The notes beneath the pieces are model-generated. The model ran no database searches, was not told where the DNA came from, and saw nothing but the letters and a program-made list of their open reading frames with translations. Positions 16,757 through 24,951 of a stretch of DNA of 64,000 nucleotides are shown here, one piece after another. The DNA comes from Kocuria rhizophila DC2201 (GTDB lineage: Bacteria > Actinomycetota > Actinomycetes > Actinomycetales > Micrococcaceae): positions 930,001 to 994,000 of the forward strand of contig NC_010617.1 in assembly GCF_000010285.1 (NCBI RefSeq). Direction: 5' to 3'. Position 1 is the stretch's first letter. Each line of letters begins with the position of its first letter. Position numbers and translations under genes: made by a program.

Positions 16757-19708
16757 GTGACCGCCGGTTCCACGTCACCCCGTCCATCCGCCAGGTCCGC
16801 ATCGGGCCGCCCGAAACGCGGGGCGCTGCTGCCCACCGTGATCGCGGTGGTGGTCCTCATCGCGCTGTTTGTCGGCTTCACGCAGGTGTACACCAACATC
16901 CTGTGGTTCGAGCAGCTCGGCTACCTGCGGGTGTTCATCACCCGCAACCTGGCCGTGATCGGGCTCTTCGTCGCCGCCGCCCTGATCGTGGCGGCGCTCA
17001 TGTTCTTGAGCCTGTGGCTCGCCCACCGGCACCGCCCCCGCGGCGGTGAGGTCACGGACACCATGCGCAAGTACCAGCAGGCGCTGGACCCCGTGCGCAA
17101 GGTCGTGATGGTCGCGGTGCCGCTGATCTTCGGCCTCTTCGCGGCCTCCACGGTGGCCACCCAGTGGCAGACCGTGATGCTGTTCTTCAACCAGGAGCCC
17201 TTCGGCCAGACCGACCCGCAGTTCAGCATGGACCTCGGCTTCTACGTGTTCACGCTGCCGTTCCTGCGGCTTCTCATCGGTTTCCTGGTCACGGCACTGC
17301 TGCTGGCCGGCGTGGCCGGGCTGCTCATGCACTACGTCTACGGCGGGATCCGCATCCACGAGCGCGGCATCACCACCACGCGGGCGGCGCGCGTGCACCT
17401 GGGCTCGATCGTGGCGGCGTTCCTGGCCCTGCAGGCCGTGAACTTCTGGCTGGACCGCTACTCCACCCTGATCTCCAGCTCGGGCAAGTGGACGGGCGCC
17501 ATGTACACGGACGTCAACGCCGTGATCCCCACCAAGGGCATCCTGGCGGTCGCCGCGCTGCTGGTGGCCGTGCTGTTCGTGGTGGCGGGGTTCATCGGGC
17601 GGTGGAAGCTGCCGCTGATCGGCGCCGCCATGCTCGTGGTGGTGGCCGTGGTGGCCGGCGGGCTGTACCCGTGGGCCATCCAGCGCTTCCAGGTGACGCC
17701 CACCGAGCAGGCCCTGGAGAAGGAGTTCATCCAGCGCAACATCACCATGACCCGCCAGGCGTACGGGCTGGACGACACCCAGGTGACCCCCTACGACGCC
17801 ACCACGGAGACGGAGAAGGGCGCCCTGCGCCAGGACACCGAGACCACCTCCAACATCCGTCTGCTGGACCCCAACGTGGTGTCCTCCGCGTTCGCGCAGC
17901 TGCAGCAGTTCCGGCCGTACTACCAGTTCCCGGAGATGCTCAACGTGGACCGCTACGACATCGACGGGCAGAGCCAGGACACGGTGATCGCCACGCGCGA
18001 GCTGAACCCGGACCAGATCCAGGGCTGGTACAACCAGTCCGTGGTCTACACCCACGGCTACGGCGTGGTGGCCGCGTACGGCTCCCGCGTGCAGTCGGAC
18101 GGCAAGCCGCAGTTCATGCAGGCCGGCATCCCGTCCAAGGGCGAGATCTCGGACGACTACGAGCCGCGGATCTACTTCGGTGAGAAGTCCCCCAACTACT
18201 CGATCGTGGGCGGCGCAGCCGAGGACGCACCCCTCGAGCTGGACCGGCCGCAGACCAACGAGGGCGACGCCGAGGACGCCAAGACCACGTTCACCGGCAA
18301 CGGCGGACCCAACGTGGGGAACTGGTTCAACAAGCTCGCGTACTCCATCAAGTTCCAGTCCACGGACATGCTGCTCTCGGACGCCGTGCGCCCGGAGTCC
18401 CAGATCCTCTACGACCGCAACCCGCGTGAGCGCGTGGAGAAGGTGGCCCCGTACCTGACCGTGGACGGCAAGCCCTACCCGGCGATCGTGGACAACAAGG
18501 TGGTGTGGATCGTGGACGCCTACACCACGGCGGCCTCCTACCCGTACTCGTCCCCGTCCGTGCTGCAGGACGCCACCAAGGACACCCAGACCGCGCAGGG
18601 CACCACGGCCGCGCTGCCGAACGAGCGGGTCAACTACATCCGCAACTCGGTCAAGGCCACGGTCAACGCCTACGACGGCTCGGTGGAGCTTTACGCGTGG
18701 GACGACCAGGACCCGGTGCTGAAGTCCTGGCAGAACGTCTTCCCCAGCACGGTCAAGCCGTACTCGGAGATGTCCGCGGACCTGATGGCGCACGTGCGCT
18801 ACCCGGAGGACATGTTCAAGGTCCAGCGCGAGCTGCTCAACCGCTACCACGTGACGGACGCCAACAGCTTCTACGCGAACGACGACGTGTGGTCGGTTCC
18901 CAACGACCCCACCCAGCAGAACCGGAACGTCTCCCAGCCCCCGTACTACCTCTCCATGCGGATGCCGGGGGAGAAGGAGGCGAACTTCTCGCTCACGTCC
19001 TCGTTCATCCCGCAGCAGAACGAGTCCGGCAACACCCGCAACGTGATGTACGGCTACCTCTCCGCGAACGCGGACGCGGGTACCGGCAAGGACGGCGTCA
19101 AGAGCGAGAACTACGGCAAGCTGCGGCTGCTCGAGCTGCCGCGCTCGTCGGTGGTGCCCGGGCCCGGGCAGGCGCAGAACCTGTTCAACTCGGACACGGA
19201 CGTCTCCCAGGAGCTCAACCTGCTGCGCCAGGGTGCCTCCGAGGTCATCAACGGCAACCTGCTGACCCTGCCGGCCGGCGGCGGCATGCTCTACGTCCAA
19301 CCGGTCTACGTGCAGTCCTCGGGTGACGCCGCGTATCCCACGCTGCGGCGCGTGCTCGTGGGCTTCGGCGAGAAGGTGGGCTTCGCCCCCACGCTCGACG
19401 GCGCTCTCGACGAGGTCTTCGGCGGCAACTCCGGCGCCAAGACGGACACGGGCGCCGGGGTGAGCGAGAAGGCGGCCGAGGCGGCCCAGGGCGGCAAGGG
19501 CAAGGACTCGACGCCGTCCCCGAGTCCCTCGGGCACCCCCGTGCCGCGCTCCTCATCACTGCAGGAGGCCCTGGACACGGCCAACAAGGCCATGCAGGAC
19601 TCGGACAAGGCCATGAAGGACGGTGACTGGACCAAGTACGGGGAGGCCCAGGACCGGCTCAAGCGCGCGATCGACGACGCCATGGCCCAGGACGGCGCCA
19701 CGAAGTAG
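16757..19708 (+). CDS. UPF0182 family membrane protein (Rv3193c-type)
   Basis: This 983-residue protein has about seven transmembrane segments in the first 310 residues, beginning with LLPTVIAVVVLIALFVGF. A very large extracytoplasmic domain and a disordered Ser/Pro tail (STPSPSPSGTPVPRSSS) with a Lys/Asp-rich end follow. UPF0182 proteins (COG1615) are conserved in actinobacteria and a few other phyla, and their role is unknown. The GTG start at 16757 is preceded by GAGG at good spacing. A strong hairpin follows the stop codon. Confidence 0.88.
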   Translation: MTAGSTSPRPSARSASGRPKRGALLPTVIAVVVLIALFVGFTQVYTNILWFEQLGYLRVFITRNLAVIGLFVAAALIVAALMFLSLWLAHRHRPRGGEVTDTMRKYQQALDPVRKVVMVAVPLIFGLFAASTVATQWQTVMLFFNQEPFGQTDPQFSMDLGFYVFTLPFLRLLIGFLVTALLLAGVAGLLMHYVYGGIRIHERGITTTRAARVHLGSIVAAFLALQAVNFWLDRYSTLISSSGKWTGAMYTDVNAVIPTKGILAVAALLVAVLFVVAGFIGRWKLPLIGAAMLVVVAVVAGGLYPWAIQRFQVTPTEQALEKEFIQRNITMTRQAYGLDDTQVTPYDATTETEKGALRQDTETTSNIRLLDPNVVSSAFAQLQQFRPYYQFPEMLNVDRYDIDGQSQDTVIATRELNPDQIQGWYNQSVVYTHGYGVVAAYGSRVQSDGKPQFMQAGIPSKGEISDDYEPRIYFGEKSPNYSIVGGAAEDAPLELDRPQTNEGDAEDAKTTFTGNGGPNVGNWFNKLAYSIKFQSTDMLLSDAVRPESQILYDRNPRERVEKVAPYLTVDGKPYPAIVDNKVVWIVDAYTTAASYPYSSPSVLQDATKDTQTAQGTTAALPNERVNYIRNSVKATVNAYDGSVELYAWDDQDPVLKSWQNVFPSTVKPYSEMSADLMAHVRYPEDMFKVQRELLNRYHVTDANSFYANDDVWSVPNDPTQQNRNVSQPPYYLSMRMPGEKEANFSLTSSFIPQQNESGNTRNVMYGYLSANADAGTGKDGVKSENYGKLRLLELPRSSVVPGPGQAQNLFNSDTDVSQELNLLRQGASEVINGNLLTLPAGGGMLYVQPVYVQSSGDAAYPTLRRVLVGFGEKVGFAPTLDGALDEVFGGNSGAKTDTGAGVSEKAAEAAQGGKGKDSTPSPSPSGTPVPRSSSLQEALDTANKAMQDSDKAMKDGDWTKYGEAQDRLKRAIDDAMAQDGATK

Positions 19709-19726
19709 TCACGCGGTCTCCGCCAC

Positions 19727-19762
19727 CGGGCGGCCGTCGGGATGCGTCCCGGCGGCCGCCCG
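19727..19762 (+). terminator. Rho-independent-like terminator of the UPF0182 gene
   Basis: CGGGCGGCCG (19727-19736) pairs with CGGCCGCCCG (19753-19762), and an inner CGGGA/TCCCG stem extends the hairpin. It is followed by TTGCC rather than a long T-tract. Confidence 0.6.
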
Positions 19763-19842
19763 TTGCCGTGGCGTGGTCGGTTGGGGACCGTGCCGGTGCT
19801 GCGGCGCGTTCGCCCGTCCCCGGGCAGGGTTCGATCCCCGAT

Positions 19843-19871
19843 TTGCACGCTCCGGGGGGCGTGCGTATAGT
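19843..19871 (+). promoter_or_regulatory. Strong sigma-70-type promoter of the initiator tRNA gene
   Basis: TTGCAC (19843-19848) and TATAGT (19866-19871) are separated by 17 nt, close to consensus. Transcription should begin about 6 nt before the mature tRNA. A GCACGC/GCGTGC inverted repeat occupies the spacer. Confidence 0.8.
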
Positions 19872-19883
19872 TGTCGATGTCGC

Positions 19884-19960
19884 CGCGGGGTGGAGCAGTT
19901 CGGTAGCTCGCTGGGCTCATAACCCAGAGGTCGCAAGTTCAAATCTTGCCCCCGCAACCA
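19884..19960 (+). tRNA. Initiator tRNA-fMet (CAT anticodon)
   Basis: The 77-nt cloverleaf has CGCGGGG pairing with CCCCGC, a CAT anticodon in CTGGG-CTCATAA-CCCAG, the T-loop GTTCAAAT and an encoded CCA end. The first base C faces A, leaving no Watson-Crick pair at 1:72, and three G-C pairs close the anticodon stem. Both are hallmarks of initiator tRNA. It is flanked by its own promoter and terminator. Confidence 0.95.
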
Positions 19961-19963
19961 CGG

Positions 19964-19999
19964 AGAAGCCCGGCTCCTGATCAGGAACCGGGCTTCTTT
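19964..19999 (+). terminator. Rho-independent terminator of tRNA-fMet
   Basis: AGAAGCCCGG (19964-19973) pairs with CCGGGCTTCT (19988-19997), with a palindromic TCCTGATCAGGA inside and TT after the stem. Confidence 0.85.
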
Positions 20000-20205
20000 C
20001 ATGTCCGCAGCAACCCACCCCCTCCCGACGCGCGCTCCGCGCCCTCGGACGGCGGGGGTCGCAGGTCGGCCCCCGTCTCCCTCGGGGCCCCGTCGGGCCG
20101 TAGGCGCCGGGTCGTCGTGGATTGACGCCGAGAACCCGCGTGCCCCGTCTCCGACAGCACTACGCAGCCCCGCGCGGCACCGCCCACCGCACGGCACCCC
20201 TCACA

Positions 20206-20248
20206 GCACGACGCCGCCGGGCCCCGGCGGGGCAGCGCGGCGTCGTGC
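20206..20248 (-). terminator. Hairpin downstream of the HerA-like gene
   Basis: GCACGACGCCGC (20206-20217) pairs with GCGGCGTCGTGC (20237-20248) with a GC-rich loop. It lies just past the stop of the minus-strand operon. The rest of 20001-20259 shows no gene. Confidence 0.5.
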
Positions 20249-20259
20249 GGGGTGGTGCG

Positions 20260-21858
20260 TCAGCGGCGCCGTCGGGAGGTGCCGAAGATCGAGCGGGTGA
20301 TCTCCCGGCCCAGGGCCGTGCCCGCCGAGCGCATCATCGAGCGCACCGCGGGGTTGTCCATGACCGAGCCCAGGAAACCGCCCTCGTCGCGCTGCTCCTG
20401 GCGGGGGGCGTCCTCCCGGGGACGACGCCGCTCGGCGGGCTCCTCGTCCCGCGGCGCCTCGGGAGCGTCCCGCCCGGTGGCCGGCTCCTGCGCCTTCTCC
20501 AGCCGCCCGCGCAGCAGCTCGTAGGCGGACTCCCGGTCCACGGGCTCCCCGTAGGTGGCCATCAGCGGGGACGCGGCCACCGCGGCCTCGATCTCCGCCT
20601 GCGGGGCGGGCTTCATGAGGGACTGCGGGGCCCGCATCCGGGTCCAGGCCACAGGGGTGGGCGCGCCGGTCTCGGAGAGCACCGTGACCACGGCCTCGCC
20701 CGTGGCGAGCTGGGTGAGCAGCTGCTCGAGGTCGTACTCGCTGCGGGGGTAGGTGCGGGCGGCGGCCTTGAGGGCCTTGGCGTCGTCGGGCGTGAAGGCC
20801 CGCAGCGCGTGCTGCACCCGGTTGCCCAGCTGCGCGAGCACGTCCGTGGGGATGTCCTTGGGGGACTGGGTCACGAAGAAGATGCCCACCCCCTTGGAGC
20901 GGATGAGCCGCACGGTCTGTTCGATGGACTCCAGGAACTCCCGGGAGGCGCCCTCGAACAGCAGGTGCGCCTCGTCGAAGAAGAATACGAGCTTGGGCTT
21001 CTCCGCGTCCCCGACCTCTGGCAGGTCCTGGAAGAGGTCCGCGAGCAGCCACATGAGGAACGTGGAGAACAGCCGGGGCTGCTGCTGCACCGCGGCCAGC
21101 TCGAGACACGAGATGATCCCGCGGCCGTCCTCCGCCGTGCGCAGCAGCTGCGCGGTGTCGAACTCGGGCTCCCCGAAGAACACCTCGGCGCCCTGGTTGG
21201 CGAACGTGGTGAGCTCGCGCAGGATCACCCCGGCGGTCTGCTTGGACAGGCCCCCGATGCTCGCGAGCTCCTCCTTGCCCTCCGGGGAGGTCAGGTGCAC
21301 GATCACCTCGCGCAGGTCCTTGAGGTCCAGCAGGGCGAGCCCGTGGGAGTCCGCGTAGTGGAACACGAGCCCCAGCGAGGACTCCTGGGTGGCGTTGAGC
21401 CCCAGCACCTTGGCGAGCAGCGTGGGCCCGAAGGACGTGACCGTGGCGCGCACCGGCACACCGGGTCCCTGGCCGCCCAGACTGTAGAACTCCGTGGGGC
21501 TCGCGGTGGGGCTCCACTGCTGGCCCACGGACTGCGCCCGCTCCGCCACCTTGGGGCTGTCCTCGCCGGGCTGGGAGATCCCGCTGAGATCGCCCTTGAC
21601 GTCCGTGAGGAACACGGGCACGCCCTGGGCACTGAGCTGCTCGGCGAGCGCCTGCAGGGTCTTGGTCTTGCCGGTGCCGGTGGCCCCGGCCACCAGGCCG
21701 TGGCGGTTGAGGGAGGACAGCGGCACGCGCACGGGGGCGTCCGGGTGCGCGCCGACGTCGTCGAGGGCGGCGCCGAGGTCCAGGCACGCGGCCTCCGTGG
21801 CGTAGCCGGAGCGGATGGCGTCGAGCTGCTGCTGTGCGCCGGGGTGGTCCTGCGTCAT
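20260..21858 (-). CDS. HerA-like ATPase/helicase, DUF853 (YjgR) family
   Basis: This 532-residue P-loop ATPase of the HerA/FtsK superfamily has Walker A GATGTGKTKT near residues 55-64, Walker B LVFFFDEAHLL near residue 291, and VTQSPKDIPTDVLAQLGNR, the usual YjgR sensor region. The C-terminal 80 residues include a charged linker and GGFLGSVMDNPAVRSMMRS, typical of the family. It starts 2 nt after the pspA stop, so it is the third gene of an operon after the TPM gene and pspA. Biochemical role is unknown, but pairing with PspA suggests an envelope-stress connection, which is inference. Confidence 0.85.
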   Translation of the reverse strand: MTQDHPGAQQQLDAIRSGYATEAACLDLGAALDDVGAHPDAPVRVPLSSLNRHGLVAGATGTGKTKTLQALAEQLSAQGVPVFLTDVKGDLSGISQPGEDSPKVAERAQSVGQQWSPTASPTEFYSLGGQGPGVPVRATVTSFGPTLLAKVLGLNATQESSLGLVFHYADSHGLALLDLKDLREVIVHLTSPEGKEELASIGGLSKQTAGVILRELTTFANQGAEVFFGEPEFDTAQLLRTAEDGRGIISCLELAAVQQQPRLFSTFLMWLLADLFQDLPEVGDAEKPKLVFFFDEAHLLFEGASREFLESIEQTVRLIRSKGVGIFFVTQSPKDIPTDVLAQLGNRVQHALRAFTPDDAKALKAAARTYPRSEYDLEQLLTQLATGEAVVTVLSETGAPTPVAWTRMRAPQSLMKPAPQAEIEAAVAASPLMATYGEPVDRESAYELLRGRLEKAQEPATGRDAPEAPRDEEPAERRRPREDAPRQEQRDEGGFLGSVMDNPAVRSMMRSAGTALGREITRSIFGTSRRRR

Positions 21859-21860
21859 CC

Positions 21861-22616
21861 TCAGATCTCCTCCGCGGAGACGATGTTCTCCCCGTTCTTG
21901 GTGGAGCCGCCGTTCTTCAGAGCGGCGAGCCGGGCCTCGATCTCGGTCTGCTGCCCCATGGACTCGAGGGCCTCGAACTGGCGGTCCAGGGAGGAGTCCG
22001 CGAGCTCCTGCTGCCCGGCCACGCGGGCCTCCTCGCGGCGGATCTTGTCCTCGAAGCGCGAGACCTCGCTCGTGGGGTCCATCACGTCGAAGGACTTCAG
22101 GGCGTCCTGCACCTGCGACTGGGCCTGCACGGTCTTCTGCCGGGCGGCGAGCTCGTCCCGCTTGGCGGAGAGCTCCTGGAGCTTGCCCCGCATGGTGTTC
22201 AGCCCGTCCTTGAGCTTCGCCACGATCTCGGTCTGCGCGGCGATCTGGGGCTCCGCGCCGCGGGCCTCGTTCTCGGACTGGATCTGGCGCTGGATGGCCA
22301 CCTTGGCGAGGTCGTCGAACTTCTGGGCCTCACCGTCCTTGCCCGCGGCGCGGAACTCGTCCGCCTTGTTGGACGCGGCGAGCGCCTTGGAGCCCCACTG
22401 CTGGGCCTCCTGCAGGTCCTCGGCGTGGTCCTTCTCGAGCAGGCGGAGGTTGCCGATGGTCTGGGCCACGGCGGACTCGGCCTCACGAATGTTCTCCATG
22501 TAGTCCCGCACCATCTGGTCGAGCATCTTCTGCGGGTCCTCCGCGGAATCGATCATGGCGTTGATGTTGGCCTTCGCCAGCTGGGCGATCCGGCCGAAGA
22601 TGGACTGCTTGGTCAT
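21861..22616 (-). CDS. pspA: PspA/IM30 family membrane-stress protein
   Basis: This 251-residue protein is almost entirely alpha-helical coiled coil and starts MTKQSIFGRIAQLAKANINA, the amphipathic membrane-binding helix and opening of the PspA/Vipp1 family. These ESCRT-III-related proteins assemble on damaged membranes. It lies between the TPM gene and the HerA-like gene on one strand. A GGGCCCC-TCCC-GGGGCCC hairpin (22660-22677) sits between it and the upstream TPM gene and may set different expression levels. Confidence 0.92.
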   Translation of the reverse strand: MTKQSIFGRIAQLAKANINAMIDSAEDPQKMLDQMVRDYMENIREAESAVAQTIGNLRLLEKDHAEDLQEAQQWGSKALAASNKADEFRAAGKDGEAQKFDDLAKVAIQRQIQSENEARGAEPQIAAQTEIVAKLKDGLNTMRGKLQELSAKRDELAARQKTVQAQSQVQDALKSFDVMDPTSEVSRFEDKIRREEARVAGQQELADSSLDRQFEALESMGQQTEIEARLAALKNGGSTKNGENIVSAEEI

Positions 22617-22685
22617 GGTGTTCTCCTGTTCTGGTGGTGCAGATGGACCTGAGATCTGTGGGCCCCTCCCGGGGCCCGGGGCGGG

Positions 22686-24704
22686 TCAGAAGTTGCCGCC
22701 CACGCCGCCGTCGAAGCCGCCGCCTCCGCCGAAGTCCCCTCCGCCGAAGCCGCCGCCGAAGTCGCCTCCGCCGAAGCCGCCCCCGCCGTGGCCCCCGCCG
22801 AAGCCGCCGCCGTTGAGGATCCCGCCCAGCAGGATGCCTCCGAGCATCGCGCCGCCCATGCCGTTGCTGCGGCGTCCGCCGTAGCCGGGGCCGTAGCCCA
22901 CGGGGGAGTCGTAGAACTGGTCCACGTCGTCCTGGGCGCTGCGCTGGGCGGCGTCGGCGAGCCGGATGGACTCGTTGGCCTCGGTCAGGGCGCGCTCGGG
23001 GTCGGAGTTCTGCAGCTGCTGGGCGATCCCGAGGTGGCGCTCGGCCTCCGCGAGCTGGGTGCGTGCCTGGGCTCCCACGCCACCGCGGCGGGCCCACACG
23101 TAGTCCGACGCGGTGGTCAGGCTCGCCTGCGCGCTCACGAGGGCGTGGCCGAGGGTCTCCCGGGCGGCGCGGGCGCGGTCGTGGGAGTCGCGGACGTCCT
23201 GCAGCCCTTTGTCCAGCTCGGCCTTGGCCTGGGCGAGACGCCGTGTGGCGCCGATGGGGTCGTAGTGCCCTGAGGACATCTGCTGCCTGACCGTCTCCAG
23301 CACGGAGCGCACCCCGGCGGCCGCGCCCGCGAGCTCGGGTCGCGAGCCCTGCTGCACGAGCCCCTCGGCCTCCGCGACGTCCCGCTGGGCGATGCTCACG
23401 GCGTCCTTGAGGGACTCCTCGGCGCGGGAGAGCTCACGGCGGGCGTTCTCCACGGAGCCGACCAGCCGCTCGGCCTGGCCCTGGGCCTCCTCGGCGGCGC
23501 GGATCTGCAGCACCGCCTCGGAGACCCGGCCCGCCGCGAGGTCCTCCTGCGCGGCGGTCACGGCGTCGTCGGCGAAGTCCAGGCGCTCGCGGGCCTGCTG
23601 GCCGTTGTCGCGCACGGGGGCCAGGGCGGCGTCGTCGTAGCCGGAGTGCAGCTGCACGAGCAGAGTCTCGGCGTCCTGCAGCCGGGGCCTCGTGGCGGCG
23701 ACCGCGCCGCGCACGTGCTCGAGCGCCTCCGGGGCACGGCCCTCGAGCTGACGCAGCTGCGAGAAGTTCTGCTCCTGCTCGGCGAGCGGCGCGCGGGCCT
23801 GGCGGCTGCGATCGATGATCTCCCCGAGCCACGCGCGCTGCTCGGCCTCGGTGTCCGGGATGTCGTCCTCGAGCTTCTGCTGCAGCTCGAAGGAGGCCCG
23901 CATGTGCTCCTTGGCGCGCTCAATCGCCTCCTCGAACGGGCGGGTCTGCTCCGTGCCGTACTGCAGCTGCGCGAACGCGAGCTCCTGCTCGGAGTGCTGG
24001 ATCGCGTTGTCCGCCTCCACGAGCGCCGAGCCCGCCTGCCGGTGCAGCTCGGGCAGCGGCGCGAGGGGCTGCTGGTCGGCGGTCCCGGGGTGCGCCCCCG
24101 TTCCGGTCTGCGCTCCCCGTTCACGACGACGCCGCGAGCGCATCACGGCGGCGGCCCCCACCGCGGCCGCGCCCACACCGCCCGCGACCACGAGCCCGGT
24201 CACGGCCCCGCCAGCAAGCCCCCCGCCGAGCTCACGGTTGATGCCGTCCACGGCGCCCTGGGCGGCCGCGTTCCAGTCGTCGGTGCGCAACGGAGGGAGG
24301 ATGTCCTTGGTGTAGATGTCCTGACGCTCGGAGGAGGAGAGGGGTCCCGCGGAGTTCGCCAGGAAGCGGACCTGCCGGGAGGAGGTGGCCACCGCCAGGA
24401 CGGCGTCGTTGGTGCCCAGCCCGTTGGTGCGGGCGAACTGCTGGGCCCACTCGTCCGGGTTGGTGGGATCCGTGAACCGGTCCACGTAGACCACGTACAG
24501 GGTGATGCCGCGCTTGTCCGCGAGCGCGGAGATGTCCTTCTGCAGCGCGGAGGTGTCTCCCAGCACGTGGGCCTGGTCCACCACGCGCACCCCCGCATCC
24601 ACGGCGGTGGGCGGCTCGGCCCAGGCGGGAGTGGTGGCCAGCAGGCACGCTCCCGTGAGCACGGAGACGGACAGCGTGCGGCGCCAGGCGGTGCGTGAAC
24701 TCAT
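22686..24704 (-). CDS. TPM-domain membrane protein with long coiled coil and Gly-rich tail
   Basis: This 672-residue protein has a Sec signal peptide (about 30 residues, ending AWA), a TPM (TLP18.3/Psb32/MOLO-1) domain, a membrane segment near residues 165-190 followed by a basic RSRRRRER stop, then about 350 residues of heptad-rich coiled coil. It ends in a glycine-rich tail of repeated GGGFGGG and GGGDFGGG units. The TPM domain should be outside and the coiled coil inside the cell. The ATG at 24704 was chosen because it directly precedes the signal peptide. The cytoplasmic coiled coil next to PspA suggests a membrane sensor or anchor, which is inference. Confidence 0.82.
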   Translation of the reverse strand: MSSRTAWRRTLSVSVLTGACLLATTPAWAEPPTAVDAGVRVVDQAHVLGDTSALQKDISALADKRGITLYVVYVDRFTDPTNPDEWAQQFARTNGLGTNDAVLAVATSSRQVRFLANSAGPLSSSERQDIYTKDILPPLRTDDWNAAAQGAVDGINRELGGGLAGGAVTGLVVAGGVGAAAVGAAAVMRSRRRRERGAQTGTGAHPGTADQQPLAPLPELHRQAGSALVEADNAIQHSEQELAFAQLQYGTEQTRPFEEAIERAKEHMRASFELQQKLEDDIPDTEAEQRAWLGEIIDRSRQARAPLAEQEQNFSQLRQLEGRAPEALEHVRGAVAATRPRLQDAETLLVQLHSGYDDAALAPVRDNGQQARERLDFADDAVTAAQEDLAAGRVSEAVLQIRAAEEAQGQAERLVGSVENARRELSRAEESLKDAVSIAQRDVAEAEGLVQQGSRPELAGAAAGVRSVLETVRQQMSSGHYDPIGATRRLAQAKAELDKGLQDVRDSHDRARAARETLGHALVSAQASLTTASDYVWARRGGVGAQARTQLAEAERHLGIAQQLQNSDPERALTEANESIRLADAAQRSAQDDVDQFYDSPVGYGPGYGGRRSNGMGGAMLGGILLGGILNGGGFGGGHGGGGFGGGDFGGGFGGGDFGGGGGFDGGVGGNF

Positions 24705-24951
24705 GACCCTCGTTCCCTCGGATGACAGCCCTGTGAGCATCCGGCGGGGCAGGCGAGACCCGGCGGTGCGTGTCCCAGACTACGCTGAGGGCTCGGCGTG
24801 GTCACCGCTTCAGGAAGCATGAGCAGAACATCCGGGAAATCTCCAGAAAACCGCCAGTTCTCCCAGCGCCGGTCCAGTCGGAGTGGGCATACTGTGATCT
24901 CAGCAGTCCACCGAACCGGTCACCGGTGCACCAGGTCCCCAAGGAGAGAAC

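Noticed and set aside
19709-20197. Minus-strand frame with GQDLNLRPLGYEPSELPN, resembling many database hypotheticals
   Set aside because: It reads the antisense of the initiator tRNA; this peptide is a known artefact of translating tRNA genes.
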